Origin: Algiphilus aromaticivorans DG1253
Lineage (GTDB): Bacteria; Pseudomonadota; Gammaproteobacteria; Nevskiales; Nevskiaceae
Length of the DNA: 64,000 nucleotides
Direction of reading: 5' to 3'
Assembly: GCF_000733765.1 (NCBI RefSeq)
Contig: NZ_JPOG01000001.1
Coordinates: forward strand, 310,001-374,000
Shown here: one piece after another, positions 1 through 8,858 of the stretch
Layout: the number at the start of each line of letters is the position of its first letter
How positions within the stretch are numbered: position 1 is the first letter of the stretch
Notes under the pieces: generated by a model
Told to the model about the DNA's origin: nothing
Database searches by the model: none
Seen by the model: the letters and a program-made list of their open reading frames with translations, nothing else
Position numbers and translations under genes: made by a program

Positions 1-507
1 GCTTCGCGCATTCTCGGCAGCCTGCCGATATTGCTCGATGATGCCGGGAATCTCCTCGGCTTCAAGGGCGCGTGGCGTTACGAAGTCCTGCGGTCCGTCG
101 TAGGTCAATGCCTTTCCCGCGGGGCGAACCGCGCTCGGGGCGACCGGTAGCTCGCCCTTCGGTTGCAGCGAGGGGTGCGATATGCGGCCGACGTGCCAGA
201 GTTGCATGAAGATGCGCCCGCCGGCTGCGTGTACCGCGTCGGTAACGCGCTGCCAGCCCGCGATCTGCGCTTCGCTGTGGATGCCCGGCGTGTTCGGGTA
301 GCCGATCCCTTCCGGAGCGATCTGGGTAGCTTCGCTGATGATGAGCCCCGCCGATGCGCGCTGTTCGTAATAGCGTATGTTCATCGCTTGCGGCACGTTG
401 CCGGTGCCGGCGCGGTTGCGCGTCAGTGGTGCCATCAGCACCCGGTTGGGCATGGCGATGTCGCCCAGTTGCAGGGGCTCGAAGAGGTACGGGTGGGGGG
501 TGCTCAT
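1..507 (-). CDS. nemA: Old Yellow Enzyme family ene-reductase (NemA-like), N-terminal part
   Basis: This is the first 169 residues of an FMN-dependent alkene reductase; the C-terminus lies beyond the left edge. The start MSTPHPYLFEPLQLG, the segment APLTRNRA near residue 26 and MQLWHVGRISHPS around residue 100 are hallmarks of the N-ethylmaleimide reductase/OYE TIM barrel. The family reduces electrophilic alkenes, quinones and nitro compounds with NAD(P)H in the cytoplasm. The ATG at 507-505 is preceded by an AGGAG ribosome site (plus-strand 515-519). It lies downstream of and co-directional with the TetR gene at 572-1198, as in nemR-nemA operons, and has its own operator-like palindrome 30 bp upstream. 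Family assignment is secure; the NemA name rests on the pairing with a NemR-like regulator. Confidence 0.9.
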   Translation of the reverse strand, partial: MSTPHPYLFEPLQLGDIAMPNRVLMAPLTRNRAGTGNVPQAMNIRYYEQRASAGLIISEATQIAPEGIGYPNTPGIHSEAQIAGWQRVTDAVHAAGGRIFMQLWHVGRISHPSLQPKGELPVAPSAVRPAGKALTYDGPQDFVTPRALEAEEIPGIIEQYRQAAENARS

Positions 508-537
508 GTATGGACTCCTGTTTCTTCTGAATCCGAG

Positions 538-553
538 TAGACCGGTCGGTTTA
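538..553. promoter_or_regulatory. Operator-like palindrome upstream of the ene-reductase
   Basis: The sequence TAGACCGGTCGGTTTA forms two half-sites, TAGACC and GGTTTA (GGTCTA with one change). It shares the core TAGACCGGTCG with the site in front of the TetR gene at 1209-1225. Its position 30 bp upstream of the reductase start fits repression by the neighbouring TetR protein. It resembles, from memory, the NemR box of enterobacteria. Confidence 0.65.
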
Positions 554-571
554 GGCCGGGGCAAATAAAAA

Positions 572-1198
572 TCAGGCCCGCGCAAGCACGCGTTCGAAGA
601 AGGTGTCGCGGAAGGCCTGCATTGGTTGCGGGTCGCGGGTGACCTTGGCGCGCAGCACCGCGCCCTCCCAGCCGACGAGGAGGAACTCGGCGAGTTGCTC
701 CGGCTCGCTGTCCGGGGCGAGATCACCGCGCCGGCGCGCCGTCGCAAGGCATTCGGCGAAGCGTGCTGTCCAGCCCGAGAAGACTTCCTGCAGGCGCTCG
801 CGGAATGCAGCGTTCTGCCCGGCGAGTTCCTGCGCGAGATTGCCCATCAGGCAGCCTCGCGCGAAATCGCCGGCGCCCATCTCCGTGATGCCAGCCTCCA
901 GAAAGTTGCGCAGCCGCTCAAGCGGTGCGACGGCATCGTCGTCGAGGATGCGGTCGAGCTTGTCCTGATAGTGGGCGTCGAAATGCTCGATGACGGCGAG
1001 CCCGAAATCTTCCTTGCTGGCGAAGTAGTAATAGAAGGAGCCCTTGGGGACGCCTGCGGCGTCGAGGATCGCCTTGATGCCGGTGTTGTTGTAGCCCTGC
1101 GTACTGATCAGCTCCGCGCCCACCTGCAGAAGCTGGCTGCGCGTATCGGCGCGCCCGACTCGCGCTGGGCAGGAGCTGTTGGCTGTATCAGCGTTCAT
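572..1198 (-). CDS. nemR: TetR family repressor, NemR/AcuR-like
   Basis: A 208-residue one-domain repressor. The N-terminal helix-turn-helix covers roughly residues 15-65 (YNNTGIKAILDAAGVPKGSF then YYYFASKE), which is the canonical TetR_N pattern. The C-terminal part contains RGCLMGNLAQELA, typical of the NemR/AcuR group; the Cys here is a candidate electrophile sensor, since NemR senses electrophiles through cysteine (family knowledge). The frame stays open far upstream, but the ATG at 1198 gives a normal TetR length and leaves the palindrome at 1209-1225 just outside the gene, so it was chosen. It lies upstream of the ene-reductase on the same strand and probably represses both genes through the two related operators. 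Confidence 0.85.
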   Translation of the reverse strand: MNADTANSSCPARVGRADTRSQLLQVGAELISTQGYNNTGIKAILDAAGVPKGSFYYYFASKEDFGLAVIEHFDAHYQDKLDRILDDDAVAPLERLRNFLEAGITEMGAGDFARGCLMGNLAQELAGQNAAFRERLQEVFSGWTARFAECLATARRRGDLAPDSEPEQLAEFLLVGWEGAVLRAKVTRDPQPMQAFRDTFFERVLARA

Positions 1199-1208
1199 GC
1201 ACGCCAGA

Positions 1209-1225
1209 ATAGACCGGTCGTCTAT
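1209..1225. promoter_or_regulatory. Operator-like perfect palindrome upstream of the TetR gene
   Basis: ATAGAC-CGGTC-GTCTAT is a perfect inverted repeat with 6-bp arms and a 5-bp spacer, ending 11 bp before the TetR start codon. It shares TAGACCGGTCG with the site at 538-553. This is the expected place for an autoregulatory operator. Confidence 0.7.
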
Positions 1226-1490
1226 ATGTCGCAAGTGACGGGGCAGCGTGCTTCTTTTGAGGGTGAAGACCGGCGCTGGTCCGGCGGCGGCCGTTCCCTG
1301 GTCAGGGCCACGAGCCACAGGTCGCGCGCCGGGTGTCTGCGGTGTGTGGCCCGAAGCCTCGACATCGGCTGCATCCACATCCGGCACTGCCACGTAACTG
1401 AGTGTTGGAGGAGGTCGTTTCAGATCGGCTTGTGCCGCGTCGGCTTTCCTCCTTCGCAGTGCACCGAACCGAATGATGAGGAGTTGCAAG

Positions 1491-4400
1491 ATGGCCAGAT
1501 CGAAACTATCGACATCCGCCACCGGGGGTCTCCGGGCAGCGGTCGCTGCTGCAGCCTTGCTGGCTGCAGGCAATACATGGGCGACGGACTTCGTCGTGAC
1601 CTCGCTCGCGGACAACACCGCCAGCGATGGTGACGTCACTCTGCGCGAGGCGTTGATCGCCGCGAGCACCAACGCGAGCGCTGGCGATGCGCCCGCTGGT
1701 GAAGTGGACGGCGACAGCATCACCTTCGCGCCGGGGCTGCTGGAACTCGCCGAGCCGACTATCACCCTTAACAGCAATCTAGGCGCGCTGAGTATCGACG
1801 ACGATGTTGTTATCGACGGCAGCATCGGCCTGACAGGGCTGGTTTCGCTCACCGTCGATGCTGGCGGTATGCAGCGCGCCTTCAGCATCGACGCGAGCGG
1901 CGGCGCTGGCAGCATGCAGTCCGTGACGATCAGCAGCATCAACATCACCAACGGCGCCAGCGACAGCAGTGGCGGTGCGATGCAGATTGTCGCGGGCAGC
2001 GAGGTCGCGCTCGAAGACGTCAGCATTTCCGGGAGTGTCGCCAACGGCACGAATGCCGATCAGGGCGGCGGCGCCATCTTCAATGCCGGCACCCTCAGCA
2101 TCAGCGGTGGCAGCTTCAACGGCAACAGCGCGCCCATGGGATCGGGCAGCGGCGGTGCGATTTTCAACGCCGGTAGCCTGAGCATCACCGATGCCACCCT
2201 CAGCGGCAACAGCTCGCAGCGCGCGGGTGGCGCCATTGAAGCCGTGGCTGGTTCCACCACAAGCCTTGACGGCGTCACGCTCAGCGAGAACCAGACCGGC
2301 CCGATGCCCGGCAACGGCGGTGGTCTGCACATCACCGGCGCCGGCGATGCCACCATCACCGGCGGCAGCGTCAGCGACAACAGCGCAGCCAACGAGGGCG
2401 GCGGCCTGTGGAACGGCTTCGGCAGCATGACCGTCAGCGGTACAACCGTGAGCGGCAACACGGCCAGCGGCGACGGCGCCGCCAACGGCGGCGGCGGCCT
2501 CTTCAACAACGCGGGCGCGCTGAATGTCAGCGGTGCGACCATCAGCGGCAACACTGCGGATGGCGAGTCCGGAAGCGGAGGTGGCATCCTCAACAAGGGC
2601 TCCGACGAGCGCAGCGGCACGCTGAGCGTGACCGACAGCGCTATCACCGGCAACAGCTCGAACCGCGCTGGTGGCGGCATCGAGGCCACCGACTTCACCG
2701 AGACCAGCCTCGACAACGTCACGCTGGCCGACAACACGACGGGCGCGAACCCGGGCAACGGCGGTGGCATGCACATCTCCGGCGCGGGCAACGCCAGCAT
2801 CACCGGCGGCACGGTGTCGGGCAACACGGCTGCTCGCGAAGGCGGCGGTCTGTGGAACAGTGCCGGGCTGATGACCGTAGATGGCACGACCGTGAGCGAG
2901 AACGCGGCGAACGGCGATGCTGCCGACGACGGCGGTGGCGGCCTCTTTAACAGCACCGGTCGCATGGAGCTGTCCGACGTCACCGTGATCGGCAACACAG
3001 CTACCGGCATGGCTGGCAGCGGCGGCGGCGTCTTCAACCTCGGCCCGGATTCTGTAATGCCAGACCGCGGTGTGCTGATCGTCAGCGGCGGCGAGATCTC
3101 GGGCAATGCATCGTCGCGTGCCGGCGGCGGCATCGAGGCCACGCCAAACACCGAGACCACGCTGCAGGATGGGCTGATGCTCTCCGGGAACACGACCGGC
3201 GACAGCCCCGGCAACGGCGGTGGCATGCACATCACCGGCGCCGGCGACGCCACCATCTCGGGCATCACCGTTTCCGGCAACACCGCCGGCCGCGAGGGCG
3301 GTGGCCTCTGGAACGGCGCCGGCTTGATGACGCTGAGCAACAGCACGATCGCCGACAACACTGCAGAGGGTGACGCTGCCAATCAGGGCGGCGGTGGTCT
3401 GTTCAACCTCGCCGGCACGCTTGAGGTGACCGACACGATCATCACTGCCAACGACGCCAGTGGCGACGCGGGCAGCGGTGGCGGCATCCTCAACCTCGGC
3501 AACACGTTGACGGTGACCGGTGGCCGCATCGCCGGGAATACCGCGGTGCGCGCCGGCGGCGGCATCGAGGACAACAACACCGCTACTGAGGGTGTGGGTA
3601 CGGCGATGGCCGACATCACCTTGCGCAATCTCACCATCGACGGCAACAGCACCGGCCCGTCGCCGGGTAACGGCGGAGCCTTTCACGTCACGGGCGGCAA
3701 CGCCGTCATCGTGGTGGACCGCGTGACGACCTCGAACAACAGTGCGGCGAACGAAGGCGGAGGCTTCTGGAACTTCAACGAAGCCGACATGACCCTCGTC
3801 AACAGCACCGTCTCCGGCAACGACGCCGGTGCCGGCGGCGGTGGCGGCATCTTCAACCGGCCGCTTGGCAATCTCGGCATCGTCAATGTGACGGTGGCCG
3901 ACAACACCACGACAGGCATGGGCGCCGGCCTGCTGAACAGCGACACCGGTGTCGTCACGGCTGCGAACAGTCTGTTCGTGGGCAACGGTGTTGCTGGCGC
4001 GACGATCGACGGCAGCGGTAGCAATCTGGTCGGCGCCCTTGCCGCCAACGGCGGCGATACGCAGACGCACGCCTTGATGGCCGGAAGCCCGGCCATCGAC
4101 GCCGGCGACGATGCGGTCTGCCAGGGTATGCCGGTTAACGGTATCGATCAGCGCGGCGTGTCGCGCGACAACCCCGGCTGCGACATTGGCGCCTACGAGC
4201 TGGTCGACGGACCGGTGGCGGCGACCGCCAACAATTCGCCCGAGCAGGTCACAGCCGTGCCAGGCGATACCGGGGTGGTAGCGGTTGCCTTCAGCATCTC
4301 GCAACCGGCCAGCGCGGACGAGAATCTGCTCGTCGGCGGCTTCAGCGGGTCGCTGAGCAGCATGGGTGACATCGCTGGCCGGCTTGTCAACGCGCGTGTG

Positions 4401-4883
4401 GTTATCGACGCTAACGCTGACGGCATGCTCGACGGCGGTGATCAGCTTCTGGGCAACACCGATGCCACGGTTTCCGTGGATACGGCCGGTAATGCCTTCT
4501 CAGTGGCCTTCGCCAATGAGCGGGTACTGGCGCCCGGTAGCGACGAGAGCTACCTGCTGGTCGTCGACATCGCCCAGAGCAGCGCTGCGGCAAGCGGCGA
4601 CTGGAAGCTGATGCTGGCCACCGGCGGTGCCGGCCTTCCGCTGTTGGCCGTGGGGCTGCTCGGGCTGCCGCGTCGTCGCGGCGCGATGGCGGCGCTGTTG
4701 CTCGTCGGCGGGCTCGGCCTGACGGCTTGTGATGGCACCTCGTCGCGCGTCAGCGAGGACGGGGTGTTGGCCGAGGCGCGCTTCAGCGTCGAGCAGGTCG
4801 ACGCTACCGGCGCCATGAGCGGCATGCCCGCGCAGGGACTGACGCTGCCTCTCAAGGGGCCAAGCATCGTTATCGAGGAGTGA
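1491..4883 (+). CDS. Large secreted parallel beta-helix protein with CSLREA-like start and choice-of-anchor type C-terminus
   Basis: An 1130-residue exported repeat protein. Start chosen at 1491 because GAGGAG (1478-1483) lies 7 nt upstream; two upstream in-frame ATGs lack this. Residues 1-30 form a signal peptide ending near NTWAT. Then comes VTSLADNTASDGDVTLREAL, matching the CSLREA-type N-terminal motif of secreted repeat proteins. The bulk (about residues 130-890) is Gly/Asn/Ser/Thr-rich beta-helix repeats with recurring SGNTA, GGGLWN and GGGLFN turns, organised in ~150-residue super-repeats. A calcium-like segment (DANADGMLDGGD) lies near residue 980. The C-terminus is odd: a short hydrophobic stretch (LPLLAVGLLGL), RRR, a second hydrophobic stretch ending in LTAC, then ~45 polar residues. 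Likely a surface or extracellular adhesin-like or polymorphic outer membrane-type protein; its ligand is unknown. Confidence 0.8.
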   Translation: MARSKLSTSATGGLRAAVAAAALLAAGNTWATDFVVTSLADNTASDGDVTLREALIAASTNASAGDAPAGEVDGDSITFAPGLLELAEPTITLNSNLGALSIDDDVVIDGSIGLTGLVSLTVDAGGMQRAFSIDASGGAGSMQSVTISSINITNGASDSSGGAMQIVAGSEVALEDVSISGSVANGTNADQGGGAIFNAGTLSISGGSFNGNSAPMGSGSGGAIFNAGSLSITDATLSGNSSQRAGGAIEAVAGSTTSLDGVTLSENQTGPMPGNGGGLHITGAGDATITGGSVSDNSAANEGGGLWNGFGSMTVSGTTVSGNTASGDGAANGGGGLFNNAGALNVSGATISGNTADGESGSGGGILNKGSDERSGTLSVTDSAITGNSSNRAGGGIEATDFTETSLDNVTLADNTTGANPGNGGGMHISGAGNASITGGTVSGNTAAREGGGLWNSAGLMTVDGTTVSENAANGDAADDGGGGLFNSTGRMELSDVTVIGNTATGMAGSGGGVFNLGPDSVMPDRGVLIVSGGEISGNASSRAGGGIEATPNTETTLQDGLMLSGNTTGDSPGNGGGMHITGAGDATISGITVSGNTAGREGGGLWNGAGLMTLSNSTIADNTAEGDAANQGGGGLFNLAGTLEVTDTIITANDASGDAGSGGGILNLGNTLTVTGGRIAGNTAVRAGGGIEDNNTATEGVGTAMADITLRNLTIDGNSTGPSPGNGGAFHVTGGNAVIVVDRVTTSNNSAANEGGGFWNFNEADMTLVNSTVSGNDAGAGGGGGIFNRPLGNLGIVNVTVADNTTTGMGAGLLNSDTGVVTAANSLFVGNGVAGATIDGSGSNLVGALAANGGDTQTHALMAGSPAIDAGDDAVCQGMPVNGIDQRGVSRDNPGCDIGAYELVDGPVAATANNSPEQVTAVPGDTGVVAVAFSISQPASADENLLVGGFSGSLSSMGDIAGRLVNARVVIDANADGMLDGGDQLLGNTDATVSVDTAGNAFSVAFANERVLAPGSDESYLLVVDIAQSSAAASGDWKLMLATGGAGLPLLAVGLLGLPRRRGAMAALLLVGGLGLTACDGTSSRVSEDGVLAEARFSVEQVDATGAMSGMPAQGLTLPLKGPSIVIEE
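2310..3790 (+). repeat. Long-period (~450 bp) tandem repeat inside the beta-helix gene
   Basis: The element starting GGCAACGGCGG recurs at 2310, 2754 and 3210 and, more diverged (GGTAACGGCGG), at 3666. The periods are 444, 456 and 456 bp, all multiples of three. Each unit encodes the order GNGGG-HI, SGNTA-EGGGLWN, GGGGLFN, GSGGG-NLG and SRAGGGIEA. The last copy is partial and diverged. Confidence 0.85.
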
Positions 4884-4915
4884 TCTGAAGGCCTGATTCC
4901 CGCGTCAGCGGGCTG

Positions 4916-4948
4916 CGGCGCTGCCGGTCTCCGGCAGCGCCGTTTTTT
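4916..4948 (+). terminator. Rho-independent terminator after the beta-helix gene
   Basis: A perfect 12-bp stem (4916-4927 with 4931-4942), three-base loop TCT and six T residues (4943-4948). It ends transcription of the plus-strand gene and sits 15 bp before the stop codon of the convergent esterase gene. Confidence 0.9.
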
Positions 4949-4962
4949 ATGCGCCGTGCCTT

Positions 4963-5904
4963 TTAGTCGACGAGCTGCTCACGCAGCCACTTGCCGCTGT
5001 CGGTCAACTCGCGGGCCGCACCTTCGAAGAGGCCGGCAAAGTTCATGAAGCCGTGGATGGTGTCGGCGTGCTCGACGAGGGTGACCGGGCTGCCGGCGGT
5101 CTTCAGCGCCTCGGCGTAAGCAATCCCCTCGTCGCGCAGTGGGTCGAAGCCGGCGACGACGACGCGCGAGGGTGGCAGGTTATCGTGGCGCTCGGCCTGC
5201 AAGGGTGCCAGGCGGGCCATGTCGATGGTGGAAGCATCCGGCAGATAGTGGCCGAAGAACCAGGCCATATCGTTGCGCGTCAGCAGGTAGCCCTCGGCGT
5301 TGTCGATCATCGACTGGGTCGGCTCCTCCGCGACGCGGGTGGCCGGGTAGTAGAGCAGCTGCGCGCGCAGCGCCGGGCCGCCCTCGTCGCGGATGCGCTG
5401 CGCGACAATGGCAGCGAGATTGCCGCCGGCGCTGTCACCGCCCACCGCCATGCGGCTGGCATCGAGGCCCAGCGACTGCGCCTTGCGCGCGATCCAGAGA
5501 GTGGCTGCCATGCAGTCGTCCGGCGCAGCCGGGAAGGGGTGCTCCGGCGCCAGCCGGTAATCGACTGCCAGCACCGCGCAGCCGCTGGCCGCGCACAACC
5601 CGCGGCAGAGTGGGTCGTGGGTTTCCAGGTCACCGATGACGAAGCCGCCGCCGTGGAAGTAGACCAGAACGGGCATGGCGCTTTCGGGTGACTCCGGCCA
5701 GTACAGTCGACCCTTGATGCTGCCCTCGGCGCCGTCGAGCTCCAGGTCGCGCGTGCCGCCGATGGTGGCTTCCGGCGGTGGAACCATGCTGACCAGTTGC
5801 TGATAGGCCTCACGCGCCTGCACGGGCTCCAGCTCGTGAAAGGCCGGGGCATTGGCCGCCTTCAGCTGCTCGAGGAATTGCTTTACCTGGGGATGCAGGG
5901 CCAT
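4963..5904 (-). CDS. Alpha/beta hydrolase, hormone-sensitive-lipase family esterase
   Basis: A 313-residue cytoplasmic esterase of bacterial family IV. The oxyanion motif HGGGFVIGD is near residue 84, the nucleophile elbow GDSAGGN near residue 155, and a late D-PLRDEG and DTIHGF supply the acid and histidine of the triad. This family hydrolyses short-chain acyl esters. ATG at 5904 follows GAGGAG in the reverse orientation. It is a stand-alone gene converging on the beta-helix gene; the divergent neighbour is prpB, so a link to short-chain acyl metabolism is possible but not shown. Confidence 0.9.
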   Translation of the reverse strand: MALHPQVKQFLEQLKAANAPAFHELEPVQAREAYQQLVSMVPPPEATIGGTRDLELDGAEGSIKGRLYWPESPESAMPVLVYFHGGGFVIGDLETHDPLCRGLCAASGCAVLAVDYRLAPEHPFPAAPDDCMAATLWIARKAQSLGLDASRMAVGGDSAGGNLAAIVAQRIRDEGGPALRAQLLYYPATRVAEEPTQSMIDNAEGYLLTRNDMAWFFGHYLPDASTIDMARLAPLQAERHDNLPPSRVVVAGFDPLRDEGIAYAEALKTAGSPVTLVEHADTIHGFMNFAGLFEGAARELTDSGKWLREQLVD

Positions 5905-6070
5905 CGGGGTCTCCTCATAGTGGGGATTTGTTTCGCCGCCAGAGCATGCCGCAAGCCGGCCTGGCGTGCGCGGCGCGAAGCGCGGCGGACAAATTGTTTA
6001 GACTGACGCCGCCAAAGATCCTCCGCGAGCGCCCCAGGCGCCAGCGCGAGGCATGAACTAGGGAGCATCC

Positions 6071-6952
6071 ATGATCGAATCCGCAGGCGCGCGCTTCCGC
6101 GCAGCGTTGGCCGCAGAAACCCCGTTGCAGGTCATCGGCGCCATCAACGCCAATCACGCCCTGCTGGCCCAGCAGGCCGGCTTCCGGGCCATCTACCTTT
6201 CGGGTGGCGGTGTCGCCGCAGGCAGCCTCGGCTTGCCCGACCTGGGGATCTCCGGCCTCGACGACGTGCTGGTCGACGTCCGCCGCATCACCGACGTCTG
6301 CGACACCCCGCTTCTGGTCGACGTCGATACCGGCTTCGGTTCCAGCTTCTTCAATGTCGCGCGCACCACGAAGGCCATGATCAAGGCCGGCGCTGGTGCC
6401 ATGCACATCGAGGATCAGGTCGGCGCCAAGCGCTGCGGCCACCGGCCGGGCAAGGAGATCGTCTCCAAGCAGGAGATGGTCGACCGCATCAAGGCTGCCG
6501 TCGACGCACGCACCGATCCCGACTTCGTGATCATGGCGCGCACCGACGCGCTGGCCGTGGAGGGCCTCGAAGCGGCCATCGACCGCGCCACGGCCTGCGT
6601 CGAGGCCGGTGCGGACATGATCTTCCCGGAGGCCATGACCGAACTCGCCATGTACAAGCGCTTCGCCGAAGCAGTGGGCGTGCCGGTGCTGGCCAACATC
6701 ACCGAATTCGGCTCCACACCGCTGTTCACGGTCGACGAGCTGGCCTCGGCCGACGTTAGCCTGGTGCTCTATCCACTGTCGGCCTTCCGCGCCATGAACA
6801 AGGCCGCGCAGAACGTCTACGAGGCGGTGCGTCGCGACGGCACGCAGAAGAATGTCGTCGACACCATGCAGACGCGTGCCGAACTCTACGAAGCCATCAA
6901 TTACCACGACTACGAGCGCAAGCTCGACGCCCTTTTTTCCTCTAAGCAGTGA
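6071..6952 (+). CDS. prpB: 2-methylisocitrate lyase
   Basis: A 293-residue isocitrate-lyase-superfamily enzyme that splits 2-methylisocitrate into pyruvate and succinate in the methylcitrate cycle of propionate breakdown. The active-site signature GAKRCGH is near residue 117, preceded by the substrate-loop region VDVDTGFG and MHIEDQ; length and start match PrpB. GGGAG lies upstream of the ATG. Followed 48 bp later by prpC on the same strand, so the two form an operon. No prpD, acnD, prpF or PrpR regulator is visible next to it. Confidence 0.95.
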   Translation: MIESAGARFRAALAAETPLQVIGAINANHALLAQQAGFRAIYLSGGGVAAGSLGLPDLGISGLDDVLVDVRRITDVCDTPLLVDVDTGFGSSFFNVARTTKAMIKAGAGAMHIEDQVGAKRCGHRPGKEIVSKQEMVDRIKAAVDARTDPDFVIMARTDALAVEGLEAAIDRATACVEAGADMIFPEAMTELAMYKRFAEAVGVPVLANITEFGSTPLFTVDELASADVSLVLYPLSAFRAMNKAAQNVYEAVRRDGTQKNVVDTMQTRAELYEAINYHDYERKLDALFSSKQ

Positions 6953-7000
6953 GGCCTAGGCCGCGCTGCGACAGCCCTGATCTGTAACGGAGACAACCCC

Positions 7001-8158
7001 ATGAGCGAAACCGAGAACAAGGCCGGCCCGAAGCCGAAGAAGTCCGTCGCGCTGTCCGGTGTCACCGCCGGCAACACCGCGTTGTGTACGGTCGGCCGTA
7101 GCGGCAACGATCTGCACTACCGCGGCTACGACATTCTCGATCTGGCCGAGTACTGCGAGTTCGAGGAGATTGCCTATCTGCTCGTGCACGAGAAGTTGCC
7201 CACCGAAGCCGAGTTGACCGCCTACAAGGCGAAGCTCCGGCGTCTGCGCGGCCTGCCCGTGGCCGTGACGGAAGCGCTGGAGGCGCTGCCCGCCTCCTCG
7301 CATCCGATGGATGTCATGCGCACCGGTGTTTCCGTGCTGGGCTGCGCGCTGCCGGAAAAGGATGACCACAGCACCGCCGGCGCACGCGAGATCGCCGACC
7401 GCCTGCTGGCCAGCCTCAGCTCCATGCTGCTGTACTGGTACCACTTCAGCCACAACAGCAAGCGCATCGACACCGAGACCGATGACGACTCCATCGGCGG
7501 GCACTTCCTGCACCTGTTGCACGGCACGCCGCCCAGCGACAACTGGGAGCGCGCCATGCACACCAGCCTGATCCTATACGCGGAGCACGAGTTCAACGCG
7601 TCGACCTTCACTTCGCGCGTGGTCACCGGCACCGGCGCCGACTTCCATTCCGCCATCTGCGGCGGCATTGGCGCGCTGCGCGGGCCCAAGCACGGCGGCG
7701 CCAACGAGGTCGCCTTCGACATCCAGCAGCGTTACGACAACGCCGATGAGGCAGAGGCGGACATCCGCGAGCGCGTATCCAAGAAGGAAGTCGTCATCGG
7801 CTTCGGCCACCCCGTCTACACCGTGGCCGACCCGCGCAACAAGGTCATCAAGGAAATCGCTCGCAAGCTCTCCGAGGAGCAGGGAAACAAGAAGATGTAT
7901 GACATCGCCGAGCGCATCGAGTCGGTGATGTGGGACGCCAAGAAGATGTTCCCGAACCTCGACTGGTTCAGCGCGGTGAGCTACTACATGATGGGTGTGC
8001 CCACGGCCATGTTTACGCCGCTCTTTGTGCTGGCGCGTACAGCCGGCTGGAGCGCGCACATCATCGAGCAGCGCCTCGACGGAAAGATCATTCGTCCCTC
8101 GGCCAATTACATCGGGCCCGAGGACCAGAAGTTCGTCCCCATCAAGAAGCGCAAGTAG
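7001..8158 (+). CDS. prpC: 2-methylcitrate synthase
   Basis: A 385-residue citrate-synthase-fold enzyme condensing propionyl-CoA with oxaloacetate. Visible motifs include [22 protein letters not shown] at the N-terminus, the histidine region [13 protein letters not shown] around residues 226-238 and [14 protein letters not shown] near residue 267. The short N-terminus and prpB directly upstream separate it from the TCA-cycle citrate synthase. GGAGA lies before the ATG. The aconitase-type step enzymes expected downstream are absent here. Confidence 0.95.
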   Translation: MSETENKAGPKPKKSVALSGVTAGNTALCTVGRSGNDLHYRGYDILDLAEYCEFEEIAYLLVHEKLPTEAELTAYKAKLRRLRGLPVAVTEALEALPASSHPMDVMRTGVSVLGCALPEKDDHSTAGAREIADRLLASLSSMLLYWYHFSHNSKRIDTETDDDSIGGHFLHLLHGTPPSDNWERAMHTSLILYAEHEFNASTFTSRVVTGTGADFHSAICGGIGALRGPKHGGANEVAFDIQQRYDNADEAEADIRERVSKKEVVIGFGHPVYTVADPRNKVIKEIARKLSEEQGNKKMYDIAERIESVMWDAKKMFPNLDWFSAVSYYMMGVPTAMFTPLFVLARTAGWSAHIIEQRLDGKIIRPSANYIGPEDQKFVPIKKRK

Positions 8159-8221
8159 CCGCTTCGCATTTCTGACGGCTGCCGCCCGGCATCGCGCCGG
8201 CGCGGCCGATTGATCTAGCGC

Positions 8222-8788
8222 ATGGAAGCTTTCGTCGCGGCGGTGGCTCTCATCGCTGCTGCCGAGATCGGCGACAAGTCGCAGCTGCTGGCGCTGGCGC
8301 TGGCCGCGCGTTTCCGGCGGCCCTGGTCAGTGGCTGGCGGTATTGCTGTCGCGGCGCTTGCCAGCCACGGCCTGGCCGGCCTGCTGGGTGCCTGGGTGGC
8401 TGCGCATGTTCCCGAGACGCTGCAGGCGAACCTGGTTGGGGTCGGGTTCCTGCTGATGGCGCTGTGGGTGTTGCTGCCCGACGGCCACGACGACGATGCC
8501 GCCAGCATCCCGCAGCGCAGCGTGCGCAGCGCGCTGCTGGCCACGGCGCTGCTTTTCTTCGTCGCCGAGCTGGGGGACAAGACCCAGGTCGCGACGCTGG
8601 CGCTGGCCGCGCGTTTCGAGACGCCGCTCCCCGTCATCATTGGCGCGGCTGTCGGCATGACGGCCATCAATCTGCCCGTGGTCTGGCTCGGCCACCGTTT
8701 TGCGGCGCGACTGCCGGTGCGCCCCATGCGCTTCATCGGCGCCGCCCTATTCGCGCTGCTCGGCATGGCCACCCTGATCTGGGGCTGA
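8222..8788 (+). CDS. TMEM165/GDT1 (UPF0016) family cation transporter
   Basis: A 188-residue integral membrane protein with six predicted helices in two homologous halves. Each half carries the family signature E-x-G-D-K-[ST]: AEIGDKSQ near residue 16 and AELGDKTQ near residue 116. Bacterial members export manganese (MneA-type) or move Mn/Ca in exchange for protons. No Mn riboswitch (yybP-ykoY) is evident in the 63 bp before the start. Confidence 0.9.
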   Translation: MEAFVAAVALIAAAEIGDKSQLLALALAARFRRPWSVAGGIAVAALASHGLAGLLGAWVAAHVPETLQANLVGVGFLLMALWVLLPDGHDDDAASIPQRSVRSALLATALLFFVAELGDKTQVATLALAARFETPLPVIIGAAVGMTAINLPVVWLGHRFAARLPVRPMRFIGAALFALLGMATLIWG

Positions 8789-8858
8789 GCGTCCTGCAGG
8801 CATGGCACCGGCTCGCTACAGTGCGCGCGCGGCACGGGGCCGCGCAGGGAGCAGCTTC

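Noticed and set aside
2310..3790. Direct repeats considered as CRISPR or VNTR
   Set aside because: The ~450-bp in-frame units encode protein super-repeats; there are no short repeats with unique spacers.
1779..4304. Very long open frame antisense to the beta-helix gene
   Set aside because: It arises from high GC and regular repeats on the coding strand; its translation is a low-complexity Ala/Val/Arg/His product with no domain.
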